Source: Prorocentrum cordatum (lineage: Eukaryota; Sar; Dinophyceae; Prorocentrales; Prorocentraceae). Taken from it: a stretch of DNA of 64,000 bases. The notes under the pieces were generated by a model. It was not told where the DNA came from. It searched no databases and saw only the letters and a list, made by a program, of their open reading frames with translations. The translations under genes and the position numbers were made by a program. The stretch spans positions 1 through 64,000 of the forward strand of contig CAUYUJ010002079.1 of NCBI GenBank assembly GCA_963575745.1, written 5' to 3'. Of the stretch, positions 9,912 to 19,110 are shown in pieces (the stretch's first letter is position 1; the number at the start of each line of letters is the position of its first letter).

Positions 9912-11465
9912 CTGGGCGCCGGCGGTAAACCGTCAACCTTGGTTACCGCCGGGGGACTCATAGAGCTTCCTTGCCATATAGCATCTAAAGAATGAGCAGA
10001 GCACGAAAAGTTGTTCAGCCCGAGCGCTAATAGCAGACTGATTGCAGCCGTCTAGATACATTCATCTAGCGCCTCTGATGATGTCCTTCCAATTGCTGTG
10101 CAGAACAGCCCCGTAGCTCATCTACAACGCGAGTTGACCACGAAAACCAATACCGTCTCCAAGAAGGTAGCAGAGTACGAACAGATGTTCAGCCCGAGCG
10201 CTGATAGAAAACTGATTTCAGAGGTCTAGATACTATCAAATAGCGCGCCTCATAATTGTCTTCCGATTGCTGTAGCTCGGGAGCCTCGAGTTCAGCCAGA
10301 AAAATCATTCCATCACCAGGAAAATAAACATAATACGAATAGTTGTTCGGCTTCTGTGCTGAGAACAGACCGAATCCAAGCGTCTAGATACTTCAGACTA
10401 GCGCGCATGATAATTCCCTCCCGATTTCTCTGCCAAAGAGCTCTGAAGCTTAGATGAGCTCGACTTCATCATCTCGAAAAAAAAGGTAGAATACGAATAG
10501 CGTCGCGGACCTAGCTCGAGTAGCAGACCGAGTTCAGACCTCTAGATGCTTCAGCCGAACGCGCCTGATGATTCTGAATCGAGTACGTGTGCGCATCAGC
10601 TCTGTAGCTCTCCTACAGCTCGAGTTAAGTATTAAAAACCAACACCAGCTGTAAAGAAAATGCGTAAAATACGAATAGTTTTACGGACCTAGCTCGAGTA
10701 GTGGACCGAGTTCAGACCTCTAGATGCTCCAGACTAACGCGCGCATGATGATTCTGAATCGATTACGTGGGCGTACAAGCTATGTAGCTCGCCCACAGTT
10801 CGAATTAAGTACAGAAAACCGAGAGCACCTGTCAACAAATTTCGTAGAATACGATTAGTTTCGCGGACCTAGCTCGAGTAGTGTACCGAGTTCAGACCTC
10901 TGAATGCTTGAGACGAACGCGCCTGATGATTCTGAATCGATTACGTGGGCGCATCAGCCGTGTAGCTCTCCTACAGCTCGAGTTAAGTACCGAAAATCGG
11001 CAGTATCTGTCGAGAAAATCGGTAGAATACGAATAGTTTCGCGGACCTAGCTCGATTAGAAGACTGAGTGCAGACCTCTAGATGCTTCAGATGAACGCGC
11101 CTGGTGATTCTGAATCGGTTTCTGTGCGCACCAGCTCTGTAGCTCTCCTAAATCTCGAGCTTAAGCACAGAAAACCGTCAACGCGTGTCAAGATGACTCG
11201 ACACGGCTGATCCCGCCTGGATGCTTTTTGGCAGTACTAGGTACCGGATCGAGCTGAGATTGAGACGGCGAGCGGGAATAATATCGAATATCACGGGAAA
11301 AAATGCTAGAGCTCTAACGAATGGTTGAATTTCGAGAACATAATTCTCAACCGAGCAAAACTCACCAAAAGGTCCGTCGAGATTTTTCTTGCCAACTAGC
11401 CCTCCAGCGCCCCGGAATTACTCTTGTAGCTTCCAGCAAGTTGCTAAGGGAAGCTCTACGAGTTA
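9912..11465 (+). mobile_element. Complete type A element (1554 bp)
   Basis: Begins CTGGGCGCCGG with the full hairpin, then the arm ACTCATAGAGCTTCC (one mismatch). About seven ~178-bp units follow, then the conserved ~280-bp right end and GGAAGCTCTACGAGTTA. Removing it joins GGGTCGACCAA to CTAGCTCCACCCCGCG, the uninterrupted host sequence seen elsewhere (for example 52715-52735). Non-coding. Confidence 0.8.
11190..11465 (+). repeat. Conserved right-end module of type A elements
   Basis: Landmarks are GCCGATCCCGCC, TTTTTGGCAGTA, ACCCGATCGAGCTGAGATT, GGCGAGCGGGAATAAGATCG, AAAATACTAGAGCTC, CAACCGAGCAAAAGTCACC, TCCGTCGAGATTTTTCTTGCC, CTCTCCAGCGC and the terminal arm. Other copies are at about 12615-12729 (interrupted), 16957-17229, 27255-27525, 27540-27782, 30750-31014, 33530-33800, 33815-34058, 35365-35589, 38740-39020, 40280-40435, 41625-41892, 46930-47151, 54010-54207, 56485-56746, 58740-58958, 60750-61022 and 63610-63854. 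Confidence 0.8.
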
Positions 11466-11487
11466 CTAGCTCCACCCCGCGCCGGAA

Positions 11488-12729
11488 CTGGGCGCCGGCG
11501 GTAAATCGTCAACCTTGGTTACCGCCGGGGGACTCGTAGAGCTTCCTTGCCATATACCATCTCTAAAGAATAGCAGAGTACGAATAGTTGTTCAGCCCGA
11601 GCGCTAATAGCAGACTGATTGCAGCCGTCTAAATACATTCAACTAGCGCCTCTGATGATTTCCTCCCGATTGCTGTGCAGAACAGCCCTGCAGCTCATCT
11701 GCAGCGCGAGTTAAGACCAAGAAAACGAGTACCGTCTCCAAGAAATTAGCAGAGTACGAATAATTGTTCAGCCCGAGTGCTCATAGAAGACTGAACTCAG
11801 GGGTCTAGACACTATCAAATAGCGCGCCTCATGATTGTCTTCCGATTGCTCTGCCTAAGAGCTCGGGAGCTCATCTGCAGCTCGAGCTTAGTCAGAAAAA
11901 CATTCCATCACCAGGAAAAAAACATAATATGAATAGTTATTCGGCTTCTGTGCTGAGAACAGACCGAATCCAAGCCACTGGATACTTCAGACTAGCGCGT
12001 CTGATAATTCCCTCCCGATTTCTGTGCCTAAAAGCTCTGAAGCTTAGATGCAGCTCGACTTTAGTCAAGGGGCTCACCATCATCTCGAAAAAACGGTAGA
12101 ATACGAATAGTTTCGCGAACACAGCTCGAGTAGCTGACCGAGTTCGGACCTCTAGATGCTTCAGACGAACGCGCCTTGATTCTGAATTGAGTAGGTGTGC
12201 GCACCAGCTCTGTAGCTCTCCTACAGCTCGAGTTAAGTACAGAAAACCGACAACAGCTGTCAAGAAAATTCGTACAATACGAATAGTTTTGCGGACCTAG
12301 CTCGAGTAGTGGACCGAGTTCAGACCTCTGGATGCTCCAGACGAAGGCGTCTGATGATTCTGAATCGATTGCGTGGGCGCATTAGCCATGTAGCTCTCTT
12401 ACAGCTCGAGTTAAGTACCGAAAATCAACAGCGTCTGTCAAAAGAATCGGTATAATACGAATAGGTTCGCGGACCTAGCTCGAGTGGCAGACTGAGTTCA
12501 GAACTCTAGATGCTTCCGACCGATGAACGCGCCTGATGATTCTGAATCGTTTTCTGTGAGTGAGAGCTCGGTAGCTCTCCTACAGTTTGAATTAAGTACC
12601 CGACAGCACCTGTCAAGATGACTCGGAACGGCCGATCCCGCCGCGATGCTTTCTGGCAGTAACAAGTAACCGATCGAGCTGAGATTAAGACGGCGAGCGG
12701 GAATGAGATCGAATATGGTCAGAAAAATA
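11488..12729 (+). mobile_element. Type A element, 5' part, interrupted by the next A element
   Basis: Head at 11488 inserted at GCCGGA-A of the host. After ~178-bp repeats and the start of the right-end module it is broken at AAAAATA/CTAG by the element starting at 12730. Its remainder (CTAGAGCTCTAACG...) resumes at 17230. Confidence 0.7.
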
Positions 12730-12756
12730 CTGGGCGCCGGCGGTAAACCGTCAACC

Positions 12757-13085
12757 TTGGTTTTTGCTTTGCTCGGAGCCCAAAGGGACAAAGGAGCCCC
12801 CGCTCAGGATTCAGGTCCGCAGCAGAGGAGCAGCAGGTGCTCGACACCTTCAGCGAGGCGCTTGCTGGCCAAGAGCTCAGCTTGACTAACCGTGCAGGTC
12901 GGCGGGATGGCGGCAGCCTCAGAAGCTAATAAGTTGAATAGCCAAGAGCCTTGAGTGTGTTGAAGAGCAGGGAGGGGGAGCACGAATAGGTCAATAACCC
13001 AACCAAAGCCAACACCGTGGGAGGAACGACCACCATCGAAGTAGCCGCGAATCCCTTTTATTTGTTCCCTTCCCGCGGTAACCTT
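12757..13085 (-). mobile_element. 5'-truncated non-LTR retroelement 3' end
   Basis: On the minus strand this ~330-bp piece consists of the last ~83 codons of a retroelement ORF2 (12804-13053), a very short 3' UTR and the A-rich tail GCAAAGCAAAAACC abutting CCAAGG of the hairpin loop. It is severely 5'-truncated, as typical of target-primed reverse transcription. A second retroelement (13086-15940) lies directly upstream. Confidence 0.65.
12804..13053 (-). pseudogene. Fragment of retroelement ORF2: N-terminal half of an RNase H fold at the C-terminus
   Basis: About 83 codons ending at TGA (12804-12806). The reading contains YFDGGRSSHGVGFGW, a textbook RNase H first strand with its catalytic Asp and a Gly-rich turn. 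53 residues after that Asp comes the Glu of SQAELLASKRL, the helix-A motif. The protein then ends. The homologous segment of RT1 (13372-15978) sits after, not before, the other RNase H half, so this tail supports a permuted domain order. The frame is open but lacks everything upstream. Confidence 0.65.
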
Positions 13086-15940
13086 GGTTTTTGCGGCTTT
13101 GCGAGGCTCCTACTGGCCCTAGGGCCACGAGCAAGCACGAGGTCAGGTGTCTTCAGGAAGCGAAAGCTCTTATTCGAACATAAAGTCAAGACAACCCAGA
13201 GCAGCGAAGCTGCGATGAATCATCAATCACAAATATGAGCGAACGAACAAACGCACACAGAAATGAATCAAAATGCAGTCAACTAAACATGCAAGAGAAA
13301 AGAGAACTCCCAGCGAAGCTGAGTATATCATAGTAAGAGAAAGAAACAACGAATTGAGAAAACTGCAACTATCAAGTCTGTGGTAACCATAGAGCTGCCT
13401 GTGGGAGCGCAGTCACGATGCACTCCAAAGCACTGAGTTCTGTATCAGTAACAGTTGTAGTTGGACAAATAAGCCAAGCCCTCTCAAAAACTGACTTCCA
13501 TATCAGCTGAGCGGGGTCCCGTCGATCCCAATACCGTGGTTTGAGGCCTATGTCTATCCAGCAACCGCACCCACATCCCTCAGACGACACGCCGCCATCG
13601 AAACCAGCCCGAATAGCAGCAGCAACGTAAAATTCTGTCTCATAATCATGTGTATACGGACTACATTCTGAACTAAATATCTGGCCCTCTCGGGCCTGGT
13701 GTGTAAGGACGTCGGCTCGAGTATTCCACTCCCGAAAATCATGACGAATTAGATCCATCCCCGGCGCTGGAGGTCGTATATTATAGCTGCTACAAAGCCC
13801 ATCAAGCGTATTGATTATTTTTGATATTCTATCAGCATATGATCTATTATCTGCACGCCACCGTCCCGTAGCCCAGCTAACCACGAGGAGCGAGTCACCC
13901 ACCACCTCCAGAGGGATTCCAGGGGCCTCCAGGTTCCAACGAGTTGCTTTCATATTATGAAGGGCGATGCGCTTTGCAAGTTTCTCAGCAGCCATCGGAC
14001 TATCATCCGTGCTCACCTGAATTTCACCATGCTCTGAGGGCGCCAAATATGCGGGCGAACTCACAGGTCCACACGTCGACACCTCCTGGAAACATCGAAG
14101 CATGCTCTGAGTACAAAGGTGCGTGACATATTGCATAAATCCAAGCTGGGAACCTGTGAACTGAATCCACCAATCATCCCCGAAAAACTCAGCTAATGTA
14201 TATTGCCATGATCTCTGGCCAATACTCTCCGTCCCTCGACAGCGACGTTTGTAAGAAGAAGCCTCCGACCAGTTGCCAAAGTGTCTCATCGTCTCACTCA
14301 TAAGTGTGCGAGTGCGGTCAGTGTACGGTCCAAAACATAAACACGCCATACGGGAATCGCGCCATGTCCTCTCCGCCGCCTTCAAGTCGATCACTTTCTC
14401 AACAATCATGCCATTTGCGAAACTTGCAATGTCTTTTGCGAAATTCCAGTGCAACATCAGATAACGCTGGACGAGAGAGGAGTACCCAGCCTTCAAGAAA
14501 CGATCCCGTGCAACATGATATCTCCTTTCCTGATAAGCTTGCTCCGTTTCCGTCGGCCCTTTCCGAGACGAGATCATCATCTTCAGGCACTTCCCTTCAA
14601 AGGAATGGAGAAACGAAAGAGTATAAGAATCTGCAGTGGTGGTCTCCATACCGCACAGAGCCAGGCTCTGGACTCTATCCTGGTATCTCCGAAGCTTGTC
14701 CTTGAGAGGGACACAATGCGACCTGAAATACCCTGCCTGGGAGTAAAATGCACGGCGAGCACAGTCTAGGCGAAAAGACACATCACGATGTATAGAACAG
14801 TTATATTCACTATGCAGCTGCGTGCCCAGTACGTCCATAGAAACGACTCGACGGTAACATAACTCATCAATCTGCTGCACTGCATTCTTCCCACCACATG
14901 CATCAGAGAAAATCGGTATTTTCAGATCCATCGAACGTGGAATATTCCCGTCCTCATCCAAGACAGCAGGAGCTCCGCACACCATGTACTTCAGCGATGT
15001 GGGTTTCCATCGCATCGAGAAGTTGTAAAGTGGAAGTGTCAAGTCTCTTACCATTCGAGTAAGCTCCTCACGGCTACGGCTGACGAGGTACACGTTATCT
15101 GCCCAGATAAAATGATTCACCACCGACCGATGCTCCGTACCGAAATCTACCGCATACCCCAGGCCCTGAACGTCCCAATTATGGATAACGTCACCCCACA
15201 TGGCAGCAATAATGAGGTTAAAGCCCAAGGGCCCTTCTGGGCCTCCAGTCCTAATACAGGTGTCCCACTGGATGTTATCAATCTCCAACCCGTCATAGTA
15301 GAGGCAGCCCGTGCTGTGCGATAACGGATCCAGAAACGCGTGCTGTAAATACGCAGGGACACGTGCATGCTCAAGACCCTTATGTACGTTCTGTATCGTG
15401 CAGTTGTCAAAGGCCTGGTATATGTCCATGTCCGCAACGTACAGACACTCACGCTTTCCCCACTTGTCCCCGTGCATACACATATTAGTAAGGCTACTCG
15501 TGATATGAGATGTGCTGTGACCCTGGCGGAACCCATAGAGGCCCAGAGGATGAAATAACTTAGACGCCTCCACATGCTGCTCAACCAGGATGACCACGCA
15601 CGCTGAGAACCAGCGAGTTATGCTATTCTGCAAGCACAAGAGTCGAGCATCCGCCAAGTTCGTGATCCCCTTTAGTTTAGGCATATATGCAATAAGAATA
15701 TCCCTCCATCGAACAGGGTACTGGACAGCCAACCTCAAGAGAGAGTCGAAGATCTGTTGGATATGCCGAAGTGTGCACCATGGGAGAAGCTTGAGCATTT
15801 CACAAGGTACGCGATCAGGTCCTGTTGCCCGTCGCGTTCGAAGACGAGCCCTCGCTGCACAACATATCGACATCGTAATACTTCGAACGATCTGGCCACC
15901 CTTGATCTCCTCCTCCGCCTTCCTCCTGATCTCCTCCATC
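13086..15940 (-). mobile_element. 5'-truncated non-LTR retroelement RT1
   Basis: 2.86 kb, sense on the minus strand, ending in a 3' tail GCCGCAAAAACC next to CAAGG. The 5' end starts inside the reverse transcriptase-encoding region (equivalent to about residue 149 of the 19111-21945 ORF) and is joined directly to GGTTACCGCC of the host hairpin. The bases TGGTT are shared by the outer left (12757) and right (15941) host junctions, compatible with a short target duplication. The 3' UTR has two CAGCGAAGCTG hairpins (13202, 13311). Confidence 0.75.
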
Positions 15941-15978
15941 TGGTTACCGCCGGGGGACTCGTAGAGCTTCCTTGCCAA
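13372..15978 (-). CDS. Non-LTR retrotransposon reverse transcriptase with C-terminal permuted RNase H
   Basis: Open frame of 868 codons. The first ~13 residues come from the host hairpin, so the true N-terminus is missing. RT motifs: ATGPD (51-55), GFRQGHST (149-156), motif A DIYQAFD with Asp185, motif B TGGPEGPLGFN (244-254), motif C IWADN (291-295; the usual second Asp is Asn). A ~350-residue thumb and linker region follows. The C-terminus carries RNase H motifs in permuted order: GDSLLVV (Asp695), REWNTRAD (Asp756), then GFDGG (Asp794) and TDTELSALE (Glu847). Endonuclease and ORF1 are absent through 5' truncation. The frame has no internal stop, so the copy is young or selected. The enzyme would copy its own RNA at a nicked chromosomal target. 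Confidence 0.85.
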   Translation of the reverse strand: MARKLYESPGGNQMEEIRRKAEEEIKGGQIVRSITMSICCAARARLRTRRATGPDRVPCEMLKLLPWCTLRHIQQIFDSLLRLAVQYPVRWRDILIAYMPKLKGITNLADARLLCLQNSITRWFSACVVILVEQHVEASKLFHPLGLYGFRQGHSTSHITSSLTNMCMHGDKWGKRECLYVADMDIYQAFDNCTIQNVHKGLEHARVPAYLQHAFLDPLSHSTGCLYYDGLEIDNIQWDTCIRTGGPEGPLGFNLIIAAMWGDVIHNWDVQGLGYAVDFGTEHRSVVNHFIWADNVYLVSRSREELTRMVRDLTLPLYNFSMRWKPTSLKYMVCGAPAVLDEDGNIPRSMDLKIPIFSDACGGKNAVQQIDELCYRRVVSMDVLGTQLHSEYNCSIHRDVSFRLDCARRAFYSQAGYFRSHCVPLKDKLRRYQDRVQSLALCGMETTTADSYTLSFLHSFEGKCLKMMISSRKGPTETEQAYQERRYHVARDRFLKAGYSSLVQRYLMLHWNFAKDIASFANGMIVEKVIDLKAAERTWRDSRMACLCFGPYTDRTRTLMSETMRHFGNWSEASSYKRRCRGTESIGQRSWQYTLAEFFGDDWWIQFTGSQLGFMQYVTHLCTQSMLRCFQEVSTCGPVSSPAYLAPSEHGEIQVSTDDSPMAAEKLAKRIALHNMKATRWNLEAPGIPLEVVGDSLLVVSWATGRWRADNRSYADRISKIINTLDGLCSSYNIRPPAPGMDLIRHDFREWNTRADVLTHQAREGQIFSSECSPYTHDYETEFYVAAAIRAGFDGGVSSEGCGCGCWIDIGLKPRYWDRRDPAQLIWKSVFERAWLICPTTTVTDTELSALECIVTALPQAALWLPQT

Positions 15979-17229
15979 AAAAGTAAGCAGAGTACGAATA
16001 GTCGTTCAGCCCGAGCGCTAATATCAGACTGATTGCAGCCGTCTAGATACATGCAACTAGCGCCTCTGATGATTTCCTTCCGACTGCTGTGCAGAACAGC
16101 CCTGTAGCTCATCTGCAGCGCGAGTTGACCAAGAAAACCAACACCGTCTCCAAGAAATTAGCAAGCGACTAGATACTTCAGACTAGCGCGTCTGATAATT
16201 CCCCCCCGATTTTTGTGCCAAAGAGCTCTGAAGCATGGATGCAGCTCGACTTCAGTCAAGGAACTCACCATCATCTCGAAAAAAATCTGTAATACGAACA
16301 GTTTCGCGGACCTAGCTCGAGTAGCAGACCGAGTTCGGGCCTCTAGATGCTCCAGACGAACGCGCCTGATGATTCTGAATCGAGTACGTTTGCGTATCAG
16401 CTCTGTAGCTCTCCTACAGCTCGAGTTAAGTAAAGAAAACCGACAACAGCTGTCAATCAAGAACATTCTTACAATACGAATAGTTTGGCGGACCTACCTC
16501 GAGTAGTAGACCGAGTTCAGACCTCTAGATGCTTCAGACAAACGTGCATGATGATTCTGGATCGATTCAGTGGGCGTACAAGCTATGTAGCTCTCCTACA
16601 GTTCGAGATAACTAGAGAGAACTGAGAGCACGTGTCAACAAATTTCGTAGAATACGAATAGTTTCGCGGACCTAGCTCGAGTAGTGGACCGAGTTCAGAC
16701 GACCGCGTCTGATGATTCTGAATCGATTTTGTGGGCGCACCAGCTCTGTAGCTCTTCTACAGCTCGAGTTAAGTTCCGAAAATCGACAGTATCTGTCAAG
16801 AAAATCTGTAGAATACGAATAGTTTTGCGGGCCTGGCTCGAGTACCAGACTGAGTTCAGATGAACGTGCCTGATGATCCTGAATCGGTTTCTGTGCGTAC
16901 CAGCTATGTAGCTCTCCTAAATCTCGAGTTAAATACAGAAAACCGTCAACGCGTGTCAAGATGACTCGAAACGGCCGATCCCGCCCGGACGCTTTTTGGC
17001 AGTAATATCTACCCGATCGAGCAGAGATTAAGACGGCGAGCGGGAATGAGATCGAATATCACGGGAAAAAATACTAGAGCTCTAACGTGGTCGAATTTCG
17101 AGAACATAATTTCAACCGAGCAAAAGTCACCAAAAGGTCAATCGAGAATTTTCTTGCCAACTAGCTCTCCAGCGCGCCGGAATTACTCTTAAGCTTCCAG
17201 CAACTAGCTAGGGGAAGCTCTACGAGTTA

Positions 17230-17344
17230 CTAGAGCTCTAACGAATTGTTGAATTTCGAGGACATAATTTTCAACCGAGCAAAAGTCATCAAAAGGTCCG
17301 TCGAGATTTTTCTTGCCAACTAGCTCTCCAGCGCGTTCGAATTA
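17230..17344 (+). mobile_element. Remainder of the type A element begun at 11488
   Basis: CTAGAGCTCTAACGAATTG through TCTTGCCAACTAGCTCTCC, interrupted at TTCGAATTA by the element starting at 17345. Confidence 0.65.
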
Positions 17345-17375
17345 CTGGGCGCCGGCGGGAAACTGTCAACCTTGG

Positions 17376-18765
17376 CTTTTTGCTTTGCGCAGAGCCACAG
17401 GCCTGAGTTCAGGCCCGTTCGAGTCACAGCCTAACGCAGATGGGGCGAAACAGGCCAAGCGCCTGAAGGACCGCCGCCACACCTTTCAGGAGGTGCTTTG
17501 CAGCAAGAAGTTCAGCCTGGGTCGCTGCACACGAGGGCGGAAGACGAAAGGCTTTCCAGGCAACCCTGCACCACCAGAAACCGTTCGGAGAAGCGGAGCC
17601 ATCCAGATGACTAAGATGAAAAGGAAGCGTTGGAAGAATGTACAGATCGAGAACCGAACCGCCGCCGCAACCTCCAGAGGAACGGCCTCCATCGAAGAAG
17701 CCACTCACTCCGAGAACGTTCGAAGCATTCATTGTTGATAATGTAACTGGGGTTGCCCACACTGCCCCGAAACCAGCACCGCCGACGTCGCGCCAGTGGG
17801 CAGGCAGGCAATGGCATGAGACTAAAATCAACCTACGAGTGCACACATACCTGTGCAAGATAACACTGCAAAATGTCTCTCATGAGCCCTGCAAGCGGGG
17901 AGCGAAGGAAAGCCAGCGGGAGAGCGGGGGGGCCCAAAGAGACAAAGCGAGCCCAGGGGCGAAAGCAGCACAGGGGGGGAGAGGAGCGAGGTGGCGTTGA
18001 TTTACGGCTTTGATCTGCAGATGGTGGCGATTATTTCCGGCTTTGATCTTCGCTCTCTCCGTTCCCATCGAAGCAGTCCACATACTCTGTAGCCGCACTC
18101 ATAGAACTGTGGGGCAACACCGTGCGACCTGACGCCGTACACGCAGGGTCCATCACAGACCACAAGGCACGAAGTCAGGCTACAACGCGGAGTGCCACAC
18201 CGGCCCCACGATATCCAAGAGAGCTTGAACAAGTACGGAGGCCTTACGCCGATGGGCAATACCGATTCGCTCCTCAGTGGAAATGTAATATAGGCATTGG
18301 CACATGTCAGGGAACTGACCATACACCAGGGGGTCCGCCCAGGCTTGCACGAATGCATCCCACTCCTCGTGGGGGCACTGATGCCAAGCTCCCAAGAAGT
18401 CAACAACCCAAATTCTCTATGCATTCACGGACTCCTCATCACTCGAGTCGTCATCGTCTTCTTTCGGAAACATGCCCAAGTATGTACGCAGCACGCCTGA
18501 GTCCACATACGGCCGCGGCAGGAGAGAATGAACCACATGATCCGCCGTGGATGCAAGCACTGGCGGGGCCTCCGCAACAGGCACCTCTTGTCGGAAACAA
18601 TACCGTTTGATACGCATGGTTCGGGGGTCAATCGCAAGAGCAGGAGGATGGACCGAGCAACTCGCATCCGAAGCGGGCACAGCGGGAACGGCATCAGGGG
18701 TGGGATCGGCACCGCTCACTCTAGCACCTTCCGCCTCCACGGCAGCACCAGTCTCAGCATTGGTT
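17376..18765 (-). mobile_element. Non-LTR retroelement 3' fragment, diverged
   Basis: Sense on the minus strand. It ends with the A-rich tail GCAAAGCAAAAAG joined to CCAAGG of the loop. It holds the RNase H tail ORF (17424-17858) and, further 5' (18002-18740), several short minus-strand frames rich in Trp/Cys/Asp-Glu that I cannot identify; these may be upstream ORF2 parts broken by frameshifts. Its 5' boundary is set where the next retroelement's tail (TTGG then TTTTTG at 18764) begins. Confidence 0.5.
17424..17858 (-). pseudogene. Retroelement ORF2 C-terminal fragment with RNase H first-strand and helix-A motifs
   Basis: 144-codon frame ending at TGA. Residues 53-58 read GFFDGG followed by a Gly-rich turn, and residues 113-118 read ATQAEL with Glu116, 60 residues after Asp56. 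These match the C-terminal RNase H part of the RT1 and RT2 proteins. No RT motif is present, and the other RNase H half is not found in this frame. Probably a decayed, distinct subfamily. Confidence 0.5.
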
Positions 18766-18951
18766 TTTGTTGCGTCTTTGCTGGGACCGTCTTGGCCACT
18801 GAGGCCAGGCCCAACGAAGTCTCAGGCGAACCAGAGCCTCCTATTCGCCACGCAAGCAGTCAGCTCTTATTTCACATCAGCGAAGCTGTTGGAATAAAGC
18901 TGCAAGAATATACAAGAAAAAAATGTGTGAGATGAAACAAAGTGCGACTTA

Positions 18952-19110
18952 TCACTGCGAATGACCAGAGAAGTTCTGCACAACCTGTGGGAGCACATCA
19001 CATATACGCTCCGCCGCTGATATCTCTGCATTTGTCACCGTGGCGCTTGATGGTAAGCACCAAGCTGCGAGATACACATCCTTGAAAGTGATGTCGGTCC
19101 GCGAAAAGAT
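18952..19110 (-). pseudogene. Readthrough extension of RT2 ORF2: RNase H helix A beyond an in-frame TAA
   Basis: In frame with the 19111-21945 ORF but separated from it by the TAA at 19111-19113. Translation continues 52 codons to TGA (18952-18954). It contains TVTNAEISAAE, aligned with TVTDTELSALE of RT1; the Glu lies 51 residues after the FDGG Asp. The stop therefore splits a conserved domain and is most simply a nonsense mutation. Programmed readthrough is a less likely alternative. Confidence 0.7.

Larger units (their letters stand above)
12730..17229 (+). mobile_element. Type A element carrying the RT1 retroelement in its hairpin
   Basis: Left half of the head at 12730-12756, right half from 15941 (TGGTTACCGCCGGGGG). 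Between them lie two non-LTR retroelement pieces (12757-13085 and 13086-15940). The element then continues as ordinary repeats to GGGGAAGCTCTACGAGTTA at 17229. Flanks rejoin as AAAAATA + CTAGAGCTCTAACG, the normal internal sequence of the host A element. Confidence 0.75.

Noticed and set aside
10505-10545. tRNA-like A and B boxes (TAGCTCGAGTAG and GAGTTCAGACC) in the ~178-bp unit, suggesting a tRNA-derived SINE
   Set aside because: The boxes are only about 19 bp apart, too close for a pol III internal promoter, and the B box lacks an invariant A.
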